Assembly: GCF_932294415.1 (NCBI RefSeq)
Contig: NC_065543.1
Location: 43,670,277 to 43,734,276 of the forward strand
Source: Quercus robur
Taxonomy: Eukaryota; Streptophyta; Magnoliopsida; Fagales; Fagaceae
Reading direction: 5' to 3'
Length of the DNA stretch: 64,000 nt
Shown: positions 1-12,934 of the stretch, one piece after another
How positions within the stretch are numbered: position 1 is the stretch's first letter
How the letters are laid out: each line of letters begins with the position of its first letter
The notes under the pieces: model-generated
Databases searched by the model: none
The model's input: the letters and a program-made list of their open reading frames with translations, nothing else
Told to the model about the DNA's origin: nothing
Position numbers and translations under genes: made by a program

Positions 1-1009
1 CATAAATTCTAAGGCAATGGTATTCTTATAGTGTGTTTTTTATATCCACTTTCATGTTTTAAAATGTAGTCATTTTTTAAATATGAATATTTTGTATCAA
101 TTATAGATATTGATATAAAATAGTTGATGTAAACAAGTGCAAGATAATATTTTCTTTTTTCAAAAACATGCAGTTACAATATTTTTGAAGAAATAAGTTT
201 TTCAATATTAAAATTGACAAAATATTACTTAAAATCGATTATGTCACAAAAATATTAAGCGAATTAACTATTATTAATTGAAAAAAAAAATGTTTTTAGC
301 AATACCTCAATACAAAATTTTAATTAATAATTAAATAATATTATTTAATTGATATTTAAAATATAATATATAAAATCTCACTCAAATATGTGGTCTTAGG
401 TTTTGAATTGAATCTAGCCTGCCTTAACTGAGTGTGTAGTTTATTTATTAGTTAGTTTATTTTATTTTATGTGGGTAGAATTTGAATCACATTTTTATTT
501 GATAACAACTAACAAGAGACTTAATTAATATATCTAAGCTCTTAATATGTCATTCATTTTCCTAAAACTTTTTTTTTCCCCTCAAGAAACTCAAGTAATT
601 CATTGCTAATCTGGTTTTTTTTTTTTAACTTTTTATTTGCCACAAATTGGGCAAAGTCGGCGACAGGGTAAAATTTATTTGATATTCCACATGTCATATA
701 TTGATTGCGCAAGCCGTCAAGCCGTTTGGTTTTTGATCAGCTTGCTTGGCTCGCAAGAATCCACTTTTCATTCGGAGTACTTTGAATTTCCTTACTATAT
801 TTGCTCTCCGCCAACTTTTTATCCTCTAAATCTCAAATCAAACCCATTAATCTTCTTCAAGAATTCCTCTGAAACCCCAACTCTTGGTTTAAAGAAAAAA
901 GCCAAAACTTTCCTCCTAAACAAACAACGTTCTCTTCAAAAAGAACCCAGTTCTTGATTTGCAACCCCAGTATTGATCTCTCTGTCTCTCACACTCTGAG
1001 CAATTAAGG
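1..1009. other. AT-rich region upstream of the first phosphatase gene
   Basis: No gene is recognised here. The first 600 bases are very AT-rich. From about 690 to 1009 the sequence becomes pyrimidine-rich and resembles the stretch just before the second phosphatase gene: both share a motif reading 'agcttggct(c)gcaagaatcca' in part. It is therefore probably promoter plus 5' untranslated leader of the gene starting at 1010. A 106-codon open frame at 637-957 has no recognisable domain and looks like a chance frame in the leader. Confidence 0.5.
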
Positions 1010-2143
1010 ATGAAGCGTCGACTACGTTCATCTTCTAAGGCCGATGAGGGTCTTGTCTCGTGTCTCAGTGCCACATTCTGTGGTGAAAACTTCAAAAGAT
1101 GTAAACTTGGGCATCCCAATCACATAGAGCAACCGTTCTTGGATGATGATGATGTTGTTGATCAAGTTGCTCTGTTGCGTGACTGGAAAACCAATGATTT
1201 GTTGCGTAAGAAAAAGCTTATTCTTGTTCTAGATTTGGACCAGACTTTACTCGAGGCGAGAGCAATCAAAAAGTTAACTTCCGAAGAGAATTATTTGCTT
1301 GGTCAAGATTGCACATCAAGATCTGGTGGCAAAGGTAGTCTCTTTAAGTTTGAAGTGGAACCCCTATTGTTGGTGAAACTGAGACCCTTTGTTAGGGAGT
1401 TTCTGAAAGTGGCTAATAACATGTTTGAGATGTACATATACACTCGGGCTTGCCGAGTCTATGCCTTGAAGGTTGCTCATTTGCTAGACCCAGATGGGGA
1501 TTACTTTCTTTCTAGAATAATCACAAGGGATGAAAGGCCTGGTTGTGATAAAAAGTGCCTTGATGAGGTGTTGGGGCACGAAAATGTGGTTCTCATAGTT
1601 GATGATAACAGAAACATGTGGCCTAAGCATCAAGCAAATTTGATAAACATTCAGAAATATGAGTATTTTGCTTCAAGTTATTGGAGAGCAAGGGATGACA
1701 GATATAAGTCTCTGGCAGAGAAGAAGATTGATGAAAGTGAGACTAATGGGCCGCTTGCGAGAATTCTTGATGTTCTTCAAAGAATTCACGAACTGTTTTT
1801 TCATCCAAAGCTTGAAGTTGATCTTGCTCATAGAGATGCAAGGTTAGCACTCAAACTGATTCGACTTAAGGTGCTAGGTGGGTGTGTTTTATTTTTCGGT
1901 GAATTGATTTCGGGGCCACCGGAGGAATCACATATCTGGGGCATGGCAGAGGAGTTAGGAGCAATGTGCACTGTGGAACTCGGTCCAGCAGTGACACATG
2001 TAGTGACAGTGGACATTGAAACAGAGGAGGCTCAGTGGGCAGAGCAGAAAAAGAAGTTCTTGGTTCACCCAACTTGGATACGAGCAGCTTATCATTCATT
2101 TCAAAGGGAACCAGAAGGCAATTTCCCAGTTGATGCATTCTGA
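1010..2143 (+). CDS. FCP1/CPL4-like RNA polymerase II CTD phosphatase, copy 1
   Basis: Single-exon gene of 377 residues. It has an FCP1-type HAD phosphatase domain (about residues 60-260) and a C-terminal BRCT domain (about 283-365). The catalytic DxDxT motif is D75-L-D77-Q-T79. YIYTRA lies at 142-147 and the second acidic motif, VDD, at D198-D199. W356 is the conserved BRCT tryptophan. Proteins of this FCP1-BRCT type (plant CPL4 and relatives) remove phosphate from the C-terminal repeats of RNA polymerase II in the nucleus. All catalytic residues are present, so activity is likely, but substrate choice is inference. The start is the first ATG of the frame, followed by a basic N-terminus. The absence of introns suggests an origin by retroposition within the family. 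A paralogue of equal length lies at 8260-9393. Confidence 0.88.
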   Translation: MKRRLRSSSKADEGLVSCLSATFCGENFKRCKLGHPNHIEQPFLDDDDVVDQVALLRDWKTNDLLRKKKLILVLDLDQTLLEARAIKKLTSEENYLLGQDCTSRSGGKGSLFKFEVEPLLLVKLRPFVREFLKVANNMFEMYIYTRACRVYALKVAHLLDPDGDYFLSRIITRDERPGCDKKCLDEVLGHENVVLIVDDNRNMWPKHQANLINIQKYEYFASSYWRARDDRYKSLAEKKIDESETNGPLARILDVLQRIHELFFHPKLEVDLAHRDARLALKLIRLKVLGGCVLFFGELISGPPEESHIWGMAEELGAMCTVELGPAVTHVVTVDIETEEAQWAEQKKKFLVHPTWIRAAYHSFQREPEGNFPVDAF

Positions 2144-3340
2144 TTTGAATTCTTTAAAGACTTATTCTAGTTGTTGCTATTTTTTGTTAATATAAAAACT
2201 ATGTTTTTGTTCCTTAATTTTGAATTAAAATACATTCATTAATTTTAGGGACCATTGTTTTTTGTCTGTGATATGACATTCTTGCTATGTAAATAATTGA
2301 CAGATTTGAAAGGAAACATGTATGAAAGTATGTCCCATTGAGAGGACAATTTTCCTCTTTCTAGCCAATCTTAACATTCCATGCTTTATCACCAAGACTG
2401 CTCTAATTTTGCAATATTGCACACGTTCTCTAATTTTGCAATTTAAATTTGTAAATAAGAATTTAAAATGAATAAAATTTCATAAATTCTAGTTGATATA
2501 TAAATTATAATGGTCTTGGTTCAGTAAATGTCAAAAACTATAATGGTCTATCTCCTCCCCCCCCCCCCCCCCCCCCCCCCACAAAAAAAAAGAAAAAGAA
2601 AAAAAAGAAGCAGCCGAAGGTTAAAACTGGCTAACAGAAATAGCAAAAATGAGAAAAGGATTTAGTGAAATTTACGTAATTATTTTAAATTATGTTCTAA
2701 CCAAAGGCTAATAAGCGCCAAAACAAAGCAGAAGGGAACAAAGTAGAGGAGAGGAATAGCTGTTGAAGAGGCTTGATAGAGGGATACACCAGAGATGAAG
2801 CCAAACATATTCCTTTGTTTGTAAGGGATAATCCTCTTACAGACTGAAGATCATGCATTGCTTCATTTCAATTGTCAAGCCTCTTCTAGAGCTGGTTCTT
2901 TCCTCCGCAATGATGTTGCAAGATAAAATTAAGCATTATTTACAATTCCTTAAAGAACACCTATCCATTATAAACCAAAAGATTTAATTTTCCAAGTAGT
3001 CATCCACAAAATGCTTTAGAATTTTTCTTTTTATTTTTATTTATTTTTAGATCAAAATGCTTTAAATTTTATGAATACATTGCATTAGTAACTCAACTCA
3101 CATAGACACGAGTTCAGAGGCAATGGACGTCATTTCAACAAAAGTTTGGCTAAATTCAACTAAAATCACTCTGCATCAACCTCTAATTTGTTCCTTTAAT
3201 TTTTAATAATATTAAAAAAAATATATTAAAAGCAATGAATTGAATTAAGAGTAATGAAGAAATAGAAAAGTGTTTCTAAATTAAAGTAGATGAATTATTA
3301 AAGGCAAAGTACATGTAAAGTAAAAATCATCTAAGATATC
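2144..3340. other. 3' flank shared with copy 2, then AT-rich DNA
   Basis: About 2144-2990 aligns by eye with 9394-10215 downstream of the second phosphatase gene. The best conserved part is 2715-2960. The duplication therefore covered gene plus 3' flank. The remainder up to 3340 is AT-rich with nothing recognised. The last five bases (atatc) are the target-site duplication of the LTR element that follows. Confidence 0.6.
2557..2580. repeat. poly(C) tract
   Basis: A run of 24 C residues is followed by an A-rich stretch. It is a homopolymer inside the duplicated 3' flank and is absent from the matching place in copy 2. Its length is prone to sequencing error. Confidence 0.8.
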
Positions 3341-3983
3341 TGTAAGGACACGATTTGCAACGAACCACAACAGTGTTGGGTTCGCACGTAAAAAGGCCCA
3401 GACAATATCATTTGTAGAGAGTGGGTTTGAAAGGCTAGACTTTGGTTACCCGGCGGTGGGTTTTTTTGTGGTGTTCATACATGTTTAAGGTGTTTTCACC
3501 CCTAGAGTCTTTCTCCTGGAGGTGGGTTGGGAGGCCCTCACTTTTGGCCATTTTTCCCAGCCCCCTTTCCAGATTACTTACTTTTTCTTTTATACTAGAC
3601 TGCGTTCGCTTTCCTTCGTCCACGTGTAGGGTCGACCTTTCCAAGACTGATACTTGTCCCGTCAGTCCAAACCCAAAGTCGTTGGGGGTGGTTGATAAAG
3701 CCGAAGAATACGGCTCTGTTAGGTGCAGAGTATTGTATGGGAAGGCTAGTAAGGGCAGCCTTTCCTAGATATTTTAGATTCTCTTCCAGGTTTGTTCCTA
3801 TACCGTTTTCGCCCTTCTTCTCGATGGAACTTTGGGTCAGCCGAGGACTGTACTGTCCTCGGCTGCATCTCCGGGCCATTTTGTGCTTTATATTATTGAG
3901 TTTGGGCCATAGTCTTCTTTGGCTTGGGCCTTCGGACTCCCCATGAGTAAGTGGGCCCGGCCCATAAATTATTGGACCTCACA
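3341..3983 (-). repeat. LTR of element 1, left copy (3' LTR in element orientation)
   Basis: Direct repeat partner of 6310-6952, bounded by TG and CA. It contains a near-perfect inverted repeat, gccgaggac...gtcctcggc, at 3840-3863. The same hairpin recurs in related form in the other LTRs of this window. Confidence 0.9.
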
Positions 3984-5780
3984 ACAGCCCCTCAAAACCC
4001 TGCTGTCCGACCTCTTGGTTGGAGAGGGGGGTTTTGGTAATACCGAGCCTTTATTATGGCTCATTTAATTCAGCCTTTCACTGACGTTGGCAATTCTCCA
4101 CCTGCCCAGGAGATGTATCGGTCTACGAGATGTTCCTCTTAATTTATTCACGATACGCTCATGCCGTTTGGTTATCCAAAGCGTGTCTTTAATAGTTTCC
4201 CTTCACGAGACCTCTCAGATTTAATGGTTACTAATGGTGTGGGGGAGCGGAACGGGCATATTCTTGTTTGCAGATTTCCTTGGAGATCTGAACACATTAA
4301 GTACCCTCCTCTTCGTCCCTCATATAAAGAGAAAAGACAAGAGTTGTTTCTCTCATACCTGAATCCCTTAGATTCCTCCCAGAGTTTACTTTTACCCTCT
4401 GGTTATACCTTAACCTGTAATACGTTCACCATAGTAATAAGCAATGAAGAAGCCATTCCCCTCCCAAAAACACCATGTTCTAATAAAGCTCGAAATGACT
4501 CGGTCAGGGCAAGGATAGTGGAGACTCAAGATTTGTCTCACCTTCCTTTCAGCCAAAATCCGAAGCAGGGACTCGTCACGTCTCACTTTCGGCGTGACTG
4601 AGTCAAGGACACCCATTATCAGCACCACCCGCTCTCTCATGAGCATATCTAACATGGCACCAGTGTGTTAGAAGTCAGGACTGGGGCAGGGACTAAGTGC
4701 CCCTGCTTCTTTCTCTCTTCGTTCACTGGTGCCTCCCTTTGCCTCTCTTTCTTCTTCTTTCCACCACCAGATCCATCCTGGTGCTTTTCCTTCTCCCTCT
4801 TTTGCTCATTTTTCTTTCTTTTCATCTCTTCCCTCTTCTTCTCCTCCTTCTTTTCATTCATCTCCTCCATCTTCCTCATTCATCTCCTCCATCTTTTTCT
4901 AAAGAAGGTCCTTCTCTCAATATGGGCGATACTGAGGCAGAGTTTGGAGGGACTTCGGAGACGAGTTTAAAAGACACCTGACCGTTTACTTATCTGTATT
5001 GCTAATGTTTTTTTTTTTTTTTTACTGTTTCGGCAGTTCACCTTTTGTATAGGCTTGTTTAAGCCCCTCTTTGTACGTTGTAATACATCTTTATATTAAT
5101 AAAAATTGTTATCATTTTACTTCGCATGCTCTATCTCTATGTTTCCGAAATGATAACGCAATGCATAGACATACAATCTTGTAAATTCTTTTTGTTTTTA
5201 AACTGTGACCGACGTCTAGGACCGAAGTTCCGGTTAATAAAAAGATCTTGCCCTGTGTTTATAAAAATAGTCCTGCTCAATAATATTGAATCGAACAAAA
5301 TGATACTTAGGGCTGAAACTCCCTTTAGGCTGGAAAAGAAAGGACATTATGATGAGCTTACCGAATCGGCCGGGTACAATACCGCCGACCTTAGAGTACA
5401 ATACTTGGGTCCTTAACCCCTTATCAAAGAGAAGGGCGTTTTTACGAATTTGCAAGTGCTGTTCGGCACAATAATATAGCATTTGAATCAATGACAACTA
5501 GGGCAACAATACTTGCTAAGAAAAAGATGTCCACATAACCTTAATAGAATTGTTTGGCACAACAATGCCGACCTGCGAAGAACGATACTTAACCCAAAAC
5601 TAGCCGAGATGAGAATTGGGTGCTCAATGCGGTGTAGGAAGTAACCATCCGAAGACATATCACCTGCAAAATGAACAGCCCCCTTAGGCTACTGAATAGT
5701 GGGGCGTTTCGCCATCTTCCTAACACTCTTATGGGCCTTAACCTTTTTCAGTATTTGAGCCGAGAACTTTCCCCATCCAA

Positions 5781-6100
5781 GTAGTTGGTTTCCTCGTAGG
5801 CTTGAGTCCGAGGACCATGCAATGCCTTGGTTCTGTCCAAAACCCAGTTTTGTCATCCAAGTAGTTGGTTTCCCCATAGGCTTGAGTCCGAGGACCTCGC
5901 AATGCCTTGGTTCTGTCCAAAACCCAATTTTGTCATCCAAGTAGTTGGTTTCCCCATAGGCTTGAGTCCGAGGACCTCGCAATGTCTTAGTTCTGTCCAA
6001 AACCTAGTTTAGTCGTCCAAGTAGTTGGTTTCCCCATAGGCTTGAGTCTGAGGACCTCGCAATGCCTTGGTTCTGTCCAAAACCTAGTTTTCGGCATGGG
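5781..6100. repeat. 80-bp tandem array inside element 1, four units
   Basis: Units begin at 5781, 5861, 5941 and 6021, exactly 80 bases apart. Each carries the core 'gagtccgaggac' followed by 'ttctgtccaaaac'. The same unit occurs in 78-81-bp form in element 2 at 55507-55830 and 57100-58070. Because 80 is not a multiple of three, no long open frame crosses the array. Confidence 0.9.
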
Positions 6101-6309
6101 AGCTTGGCTTTAAGGGAATTAGATCCTCGGCCAAGCCCCTAAAGCCATCTAAGTGATCAACGCTAGCAAGCGTAGCCCCTAGCCAAGAACCATAGCCCCT
6201 AGTGGAACTTTACACAAGAACCCTATAATCAACAGTTAGAAATGGCAAAGGGACTCTCTCGACCCACTGCCTATGCCAACACACAAGCCTTCCCACAGAC
6301 GGCGCCAAT

Positions 6310-6952
6310 TGTAAGGACACGATTTGCAACGAACCACAACAGTGTTGGGTTCGCACGTAAAAAGGCCCAGACAATATCATTTGTAGAGAGTGGGTTTGAA
6401 AGGCTAAGCCTTGGTTACCCGGCGGTGGGTTTTTTTGTGGTGTTCATACATGTTTAAGGTGTTTTCACCCCTGGAGTCTTTCTCCTGGAGGTGGGTTGGG
6501 AGACCCTCACTTTTGGCCATTTTTCCCAGCCCCCTTTCTAGATTACTTACTTTTTCTTTTATACTAGCCTGCGTTCGCTTTCCTTCGTCCACGTGTAGGG
6601 TCGACCTTTCCAAGACTGATACTTATCCCGTCAGTCCAAACCCAAAGTCGTTGGGGGTGGTTGATAAAGCCGAAGAATACGGCTCTGTTAGGTGCAGAGT
6701 ATTGTATGGGAAGGGTAGTAAGGGCAGCCTTTCCTAGATATTTTAGATTCTCTTCCAGGTTTGTTCCTATACCGTTTTTGCCCCTCTTCTCGGTGGAACT
6801 TTGGGTCAGCCGAGGACTGTACTGTCCTCGGCTGCATCTCCGGGCCATTTTGTGCTTTATATTATTGAGCTTGGGCCATAGTCTTCTTTGGCTTGGGCCT
6901 TCGGACTCCCCATGAGTAAGTGGGCCTGGCCCATAAATTATTGGGCCTCACA
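6310..6952 (-). repeat. LTR of element 1, right copy (5' LTR in element orientation)
   Basis: Partner of 3341-3983, adjoining the primer-binding site on its left. It ends CCTCACA on the plus strand and is followed by the atatc target duplication. Confidence 0.9.
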
Positions 6953-8259
<1,307 letters not shown>

Positions 8260-9393
8260 ATGAAGCTTCGACTACGTCTACGTGTACCTTCTAAGCCCGA
8301 AAACGGTCTTGTCCGCGAACACTTGGGAACTGATTCTGATTCTGATTCACACCAACAAAACATCAAAAGACGCAAACTTAATGAATATCGTAACGATGTT
8401 ATCAAATTGGAACGTGACTGGAAAACCCATCATTTGCTTCGTAATAAAAAGCCTATTCTGGTTCTTGATTTGGACCTCACATTGATGGAGTCAACAGCAA
8501 TTGAAAAGTTAAGTTCGGAAGAGAAATATTTGCTTGAGGAGGCTGAAGTTGTTGAACAAGGTGGTGGCAAAGGTACACTCTTTGCGTACGAAGACAAAAA
8601 GTTCCCACTGTTGGTGAAACTGAGACCCTTTGTTAAGCAGTTTCTGAAAGCGGCTAATGACATGTTTGAGATGTACATTTACACTAAAGCAAACCGAATC
8701 TATGCCCTGAGGGTTGCTCGTTTGCTAGACCCAGATGGGGATTACTTTGCTTCTAGGATAATCACGAGGGATGATGAAAGACCTGGTTGTGAGAAAAAGA
8801 GCCTTGATGAGGTGATGGGGCATGAAAATATGGTTCTTATAGTTGATGACAACAGAGACATGTGGCCAAAGCATCAAGAAAATCTGATAAACATTCATGC
8901 ATATCGGTACTTCTCTTCAAAGAGTGAAAAGGATGACAACTATAAGTCTTTTGCAGAGAGGAAGATTGATGAAAGTGAGACTAATGGGATGCTCGCCAGA
9001 ATTCTTGAAGGTCTTCAAAGAGTTCACAGACAGTTTTTTCATCCAGAGCTTGAAGTTAATCTTGCTCATGGAGATGCGAGGTTAATACTTAAAATGATTC
9101 GACTTAAGGTGCTAGCTGGGTGTGTTTTATTTTTCAGCACAAGTTGGTTTATGGGGAATCCACCGGAGGAAGTGCCTTTCTGGATTATGGCAAAGGAGTT
9201 AGGAGCAATGTGCAGCTTGGAACTTGGTACAGCAGTAACACATATGGTGATAGTGGACATGGAAACAAAGGAGACTAAGTGGGCAGAGCAGAAAAAGAAG
9301 TTCTTGGTTAATCCAGGTTGGATAGAAGCTTCATATCATTCATGTCGAAGGGAACCAGATGATAATTTCGCAGTTCATGAGGCATTCTTGTGA
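8260..9393 (+). CDS. FCP1/CPL4-like RNA polymerase II CTD phosphatase, copy 2
   Basis: Single-exon gene of 377 residues, a close tandem paralogue of 1010-2143 (about three-quarters identical by eye). The FCP1-type catalytic motif is D70-L-D72-L-T74, where copy 1 has Gln instead of the second Leu; the variable position of DxDxT tolerates this. YIYTKA is at 139-144, VDD at D196-D197, and a BRCT domain at about 280-362 has its tryptophan at W354. All catalytic residues are kept, so both copies look functional. The N-terminus has an acidic Asp-Ser repeat (about 24-30) not found in copy 1. The long CT run in the leader (8148-8190) is unlike copy 1 and could alter expression, though that is inference. 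Conserved flank extends to about 10215. Confidence 0.88.
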   Translation: MKLRLRLRVPSKPENGLVREHLGTDSDSDSHQQNIKRRKLNEYRNDVIKLERDWKTHHLLRNKKPILVLDLDLTLMESTAIEKLSSEEKYLLEEAEVVEQGGGKGTLFAYEDKKFPLLVKLRPFVKQFLKAANDMFEMYIYTKANRIYALRVARLLDPDGDYFASRIITRDDERPGCEKKSLDEVMGHENMVLIVDDNRDMWPKHQENLINIHAYRYFSSKSEKDDNYKSFAERKIDESETNGMLARILEGLQRVHRQFFHPELEVNLAHGDARLILKMIRLKVLAGCVLFFSTSWFMGNPPEEVPFWIMAKELGAMCSLELGTAVTHMVIVDMETKETKWAEQKKKFLVNPGWIEASYHSCRREPDDNFAVHEAFL

Positions 9394-10397
9394 TATGTAT
9401 TCTTAGAAGCTATTTTTCTGCTATTTTTCCCGTTGAATTAAAATGCATGAAATGTGTCCTTTATTCATTTTAAGTTAATGAACATTTTTTCTTTGAAATA
9501 ACATTCTTTCCAAGTACAAGATTGACAAATTTGCAAGGAAACATTTATGAAGTGTGTCCCATTGTGAGGACACTTTTTCCCTTTGTAGCCAATCTAACAT
9601 GCCCCTGCTCTAATTTGCAGTTTATAATTGTAATTAGAAGTTCAAAACATGTATGAAAGTTTCATAAGTTCGAGTTGATTTATAACCCAAGCTGCTATTT
9701 GATAGTCTTGGTTTGGAAATGTAAACAATAATGATAAATGATCTATCACAAGAAAAAGCAAGACCATATATTCCCAGATGTTAAAAATGGCTTACAAAAA
9801 GAGCAAAAAAATAGAAGGATTTAGTGAAATTTACCAATATATAATCGTTTTAAAAAATGTTCAAACCAGAGATAATAAGCGGCAAAACAAGGCAAAAGGG
9901 AACAAGCAGAGAAGAAGAGCAGCTATTGAAGAGGCTTGATAGTGATACACCAGAAATGAAGCCAGACATACTCCTTCGTTAGTAAGGGATAATCCCTCTT
10001 ACAGACTGAAAATCATGTATGGCTTCATTTCATTTATCAAGCGTCTTCTAGGGCTGGTTCTAACCTCCTATATTTTTGCAAAAATTATGGATGTACATGC
10101 ACCATCGATGAGCAAAATGTTCAAAAGCATTAATAGTCCATAACGATGTTGCAAGATAACATTAAGCATTAGTCCCGTTCCTAATGAAAACATTTACCCT
10201 AAACCAAAAGATTTGGATCCTTACATGAAGCAACAACTCTGATGGAAGAAACAATTATAATTTGAGCGATTCAAATTTTATGTAGGTTCAGAAAGCGCTC
10301 AAGCTCTCATCATTTTGGGATTCACTCATCAGCTATGAAGATCTTTGTCTCTCCTAATTGGATTAGTCAACATAATTTACAGCTGATTATAGTTTCA
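9394..10397. other. 3' flank of copy 2, homologous to the flank of copy 1
   Basis: Aligns by eye with 2144-2990. About 77 extra bases around 10069-10145 are absent from copy 1. No open frame is supported. The best conserved block is 9885-10060. Beyond 10215 nothing is recognised. Confidence 0.55.
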
Positions 10398-11824
10398 TCA
10401 TTTGATTTCCAGGTGGTGCATGATATATAACCTTAAAGCACGGCAACCATTTTCTGCCAACCCAATCAAGTTGATTCCCACTAGATCAAAGCTGTAGATT
10501 GCATTCAGGTGAAAAATTGCTGGTGACACCAATGACAGTGCAATGTCAATGCTTTCACCTGCACAACATTTAGTCAAAAAAAATTTCTTCCTTTCTTATT
10601 TCCCCTTAATAAAGTAAAACTGGACAATATAATGGTAACCAAAACAGGCATTACATAAAACCAAAACAGCAAACAAACTAGAACTTGTAACATTTAATCA
10701 GAATTAATACTATTCTATTTAATTTCATTACCTGGATTGCAGCACCTAAATGAAAATAAGAGGCACACTTGGAATTACCAAATTGCATGAGATACTTTCA
10801 GGTTTCATGGAATGATGCTGTTTAAATTGTATCAACACTTATGCTGATTACTGATTTTTTTTCATTTAATCTGTCTTCTCTTCACTTTTAAATTGTTTAG
10901 TTTCTTAAGTGCTTAAATACCACCTTAATTTTTTTTCAAATTTTTTGAAAGATTATAGAAATGTGATACTCTTTGCTCTGTTTAAGACGTTCTTACAAAT
11001 GCAATAGAATAGATTGAAGCGCTAAGAATGACAGAAAGGAATTATTTGTGCTTAAATAGGTATATAGATGGATATTTAAATAGATACATACTAAAATCAC
11101 TTCAATTTAAACTTCCAAAGCCTGATCTCCCTTTTCTTAAGATCAGGCCAAACTGAAGCAGTTCTCAGATAAAGATTTGCTGAGGACATGAACCAATAGC
11201 CACAACTGAATAGAGAAGACTGCAGTATGATTTAAATAATTGAGTGGTGTTCCTATTTTGTTAAGTAAATTTTGTGTTGTTTCATCCCAGAGTTAAATGC
11301 CAAAGACAACGCAATAACACAACATCAAACTACTGATGAAATTCCAGATGATGCAATAAAAGTGACAAATATTATTGGCTGTTTTAGTAGTAAGAAGCGT
11401 GGCACAGATTAAATGATATAATGCAATCAAGTATTTATGGTTCTTCAGCAAGTTACAGCTTAACATCGAGGATCTGTACTAATCAATTTAACTGAGACTT
11501 CAAGCCCATGAATTCTGACAGAAAATCCGTTTATGTACGATTCCATTTATCTTTTTTGAAAGCACTACTTACCCCAAGAGAATAAAGTAGCAAGACCAAG
11601 AGCTTCTTGAGGCCTCAAAGCTAAAATAAAAATACCTTTCCAGCATGCAAGGAAAGTATATACATCCTAAGAAAAAAGGAAACTGCAACCAAAAAGACAA
11701 TCTTTTAAAAATTTATAAATTGACTAATCTGGTTTAAGAACTGCTAGTTCAGTATGTATGGGGAAAGTGCAAACACATTTTTGAGAGCATACACACCATC
11801 GCGGGTGAAACTACAAGGAGCCAT
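10398..11824 (-). CDS. Unrecognised small protein, three predicted exons
   Basis: I do not recognise this product. Three minus-strand segments, 11795-11824, 11573-11666 and 10398-10558, join with GT and AG borders into an exact 95-codon frame (94 residues plus stop). The junction after residue 41 splits a glycine codon, and the phases agree, giving ...LFSWGESIDIALSLV.... The middle exon ends at a strong GTAAGT donor, and the last exon follows a CAG acceptor. The first exon is short and its donor (GTGTGT) is weaker, so the true 5' end may lie elsewhere. The protein is hydrophobic in its centre (about residues 23-70) and may have one or two membrane segments. It could also be a remnant of a larger gene. 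Only the last two exons are reasonably supported. Confidence 0.35.
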
Positions 11825-12934
11825 ATCCTGAATCTTAGTAATACATGCATTTGGTATGGTTAGTAAGTACTTTCTTGTATCATCATTTTGTGAGGTTAGT
11901 ATCCTTCTGTACAACTTTTGACGTTTATGGCTGATTAACTACATAGCTGACACAAGCTTTACTCTGTTAATCTTCAGATATTAGACGATGCATGAAAATT
12001 AGAGATAATTGTAGTGCTTCATATGGTAGAAGGGGATTTCGTTTCTGCAAATCCCATGTTATGCCTTGGTTAACACCATAAACTCATGCTCAGGAAAGAA
12101 CTTCTATGACCATGGAGCCACTGAAAAGTTTAACCAAATATCTTCAACCTTCAGTAATTCAATCTTGTGAGGACTGACACGAACCTAAAAGGCTAAAAAA
12201 ATTTCCAATCTCTGTTATAAAAGAAATTCATCCTAGGATCTGGATTTCTCCAGGTACCACTCAGTACCTTGAAGCCATATTCACCACCATGCAATGTGGC
12301 GGGCACTTTTTAACATGGTGACATGTCCATTGTGTTATGGCGACTGTGTATTGGATGGTATCAGGAGGAGGCCAATCAACTAATCAAATTATTGTGGATA
12401 CAGTTGTGTAGTCAATAATTTGATGTACTTCAAACAATACTTTACACTGACAAGTGCTTCTAACCATCCATGATGACAGAGTTGGCTAGTTCAATATGCT
12501 CACCTAGTAATGAGAAATATATATTGTATTCACATGTAATGGAAACAAGGCCTTCAATAAATACCCAAATTGATTCAGATTTGTCGCATAAATATGAGGA
12601 AAAAGAAAAATACTTTTTAGCCATTAGCAAAACTACATGTACAATCGGTAGTAGTAATAGGGGCCAGCACCAGGCTTCCTACTACTTTTTAGCCATTAGC
12701 AAAACTACACAAGTTTAAAAAATGTTAGGATCGATTTTCGATTCCCAAACCCTACTATTAGTCCTATTAATCAACTCTGAATAAAGAGACTGGCCATCCT
12801 ATCTGCATTCATTATTTTGTTTTACTTCTTAGTAGGATAGCTATAGAATCTTGACCCATCACACATATCATGTCAACTAAGCACAATTAATTAGGATTAA
12901 ATTGCATTTACCATAAAAAAGATTACGATGACAA
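11825..12934. other. Intergenic, no gene seen
   Basis: AT-rich sequence between the two minus-strand genes, presumably the 3' untranslated region and downstream DNA of the gene ending at 12935. A short direct repeat, 'actactttttagccattag' in part, occurs near 12609 and 12684. An 82-codon plus-strand frame at 12470-12718 shows nothing familiar. Confidence 0.5.

Larger units (their letters stand above)
3341..6952 (-). mobile_element. Non-autonomous LTR retrotransposon, Gypsy-type ends (LARD-like), element 1
   Basis: A 3612-bp element bounded by two 643-bp direct repeats (3341-3983 and 6310-6952) and a perfect 5-bp target duplication, atatc (3336-3340 and 6953-6957). On the minus strand the LTR begins TGTGAGG and ends CCTTACA. 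It is followed two bases later by a primer-binding site starting TGGCGCCGT (about 6299-6307), which matches the 3' end of tRNA-Asp. A G-rich polypurine stretch adjoins the other LTR near 3984-4000. No gag, protease, reverse transcriptase or integrase is visible in the 2.3-kb interior, so it depends on a partner for movement. By eye the two LTRs differ at about 15 of 643 positions, which suggests an insertion of roughly 1-several million years depending on the rate. It lies between the two tandem phosphatase genes. Confidence 0.88.

Noticed and set aside
637-957. 106-codon plus-strand frame before the first phosphatase gene
   Set aside because: Lies in the putative leader, not conserved before copy 2, no domain.
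4649-4970. Lys-Glu-rich minus-strand frame and Phe/Leu/Ser-rich plus-strand frames
   Set aside because: Pyrimidine-rich tract of LTR element 1; composition artefact without conserved motif.
12180-12320. Minus-strand peptide reading PATLHGGEYGFK and on, suggestive of an exon
   Set aside because: Closed by stops on both sides within about 36 codons, no convincing splice borders and no recognised family.
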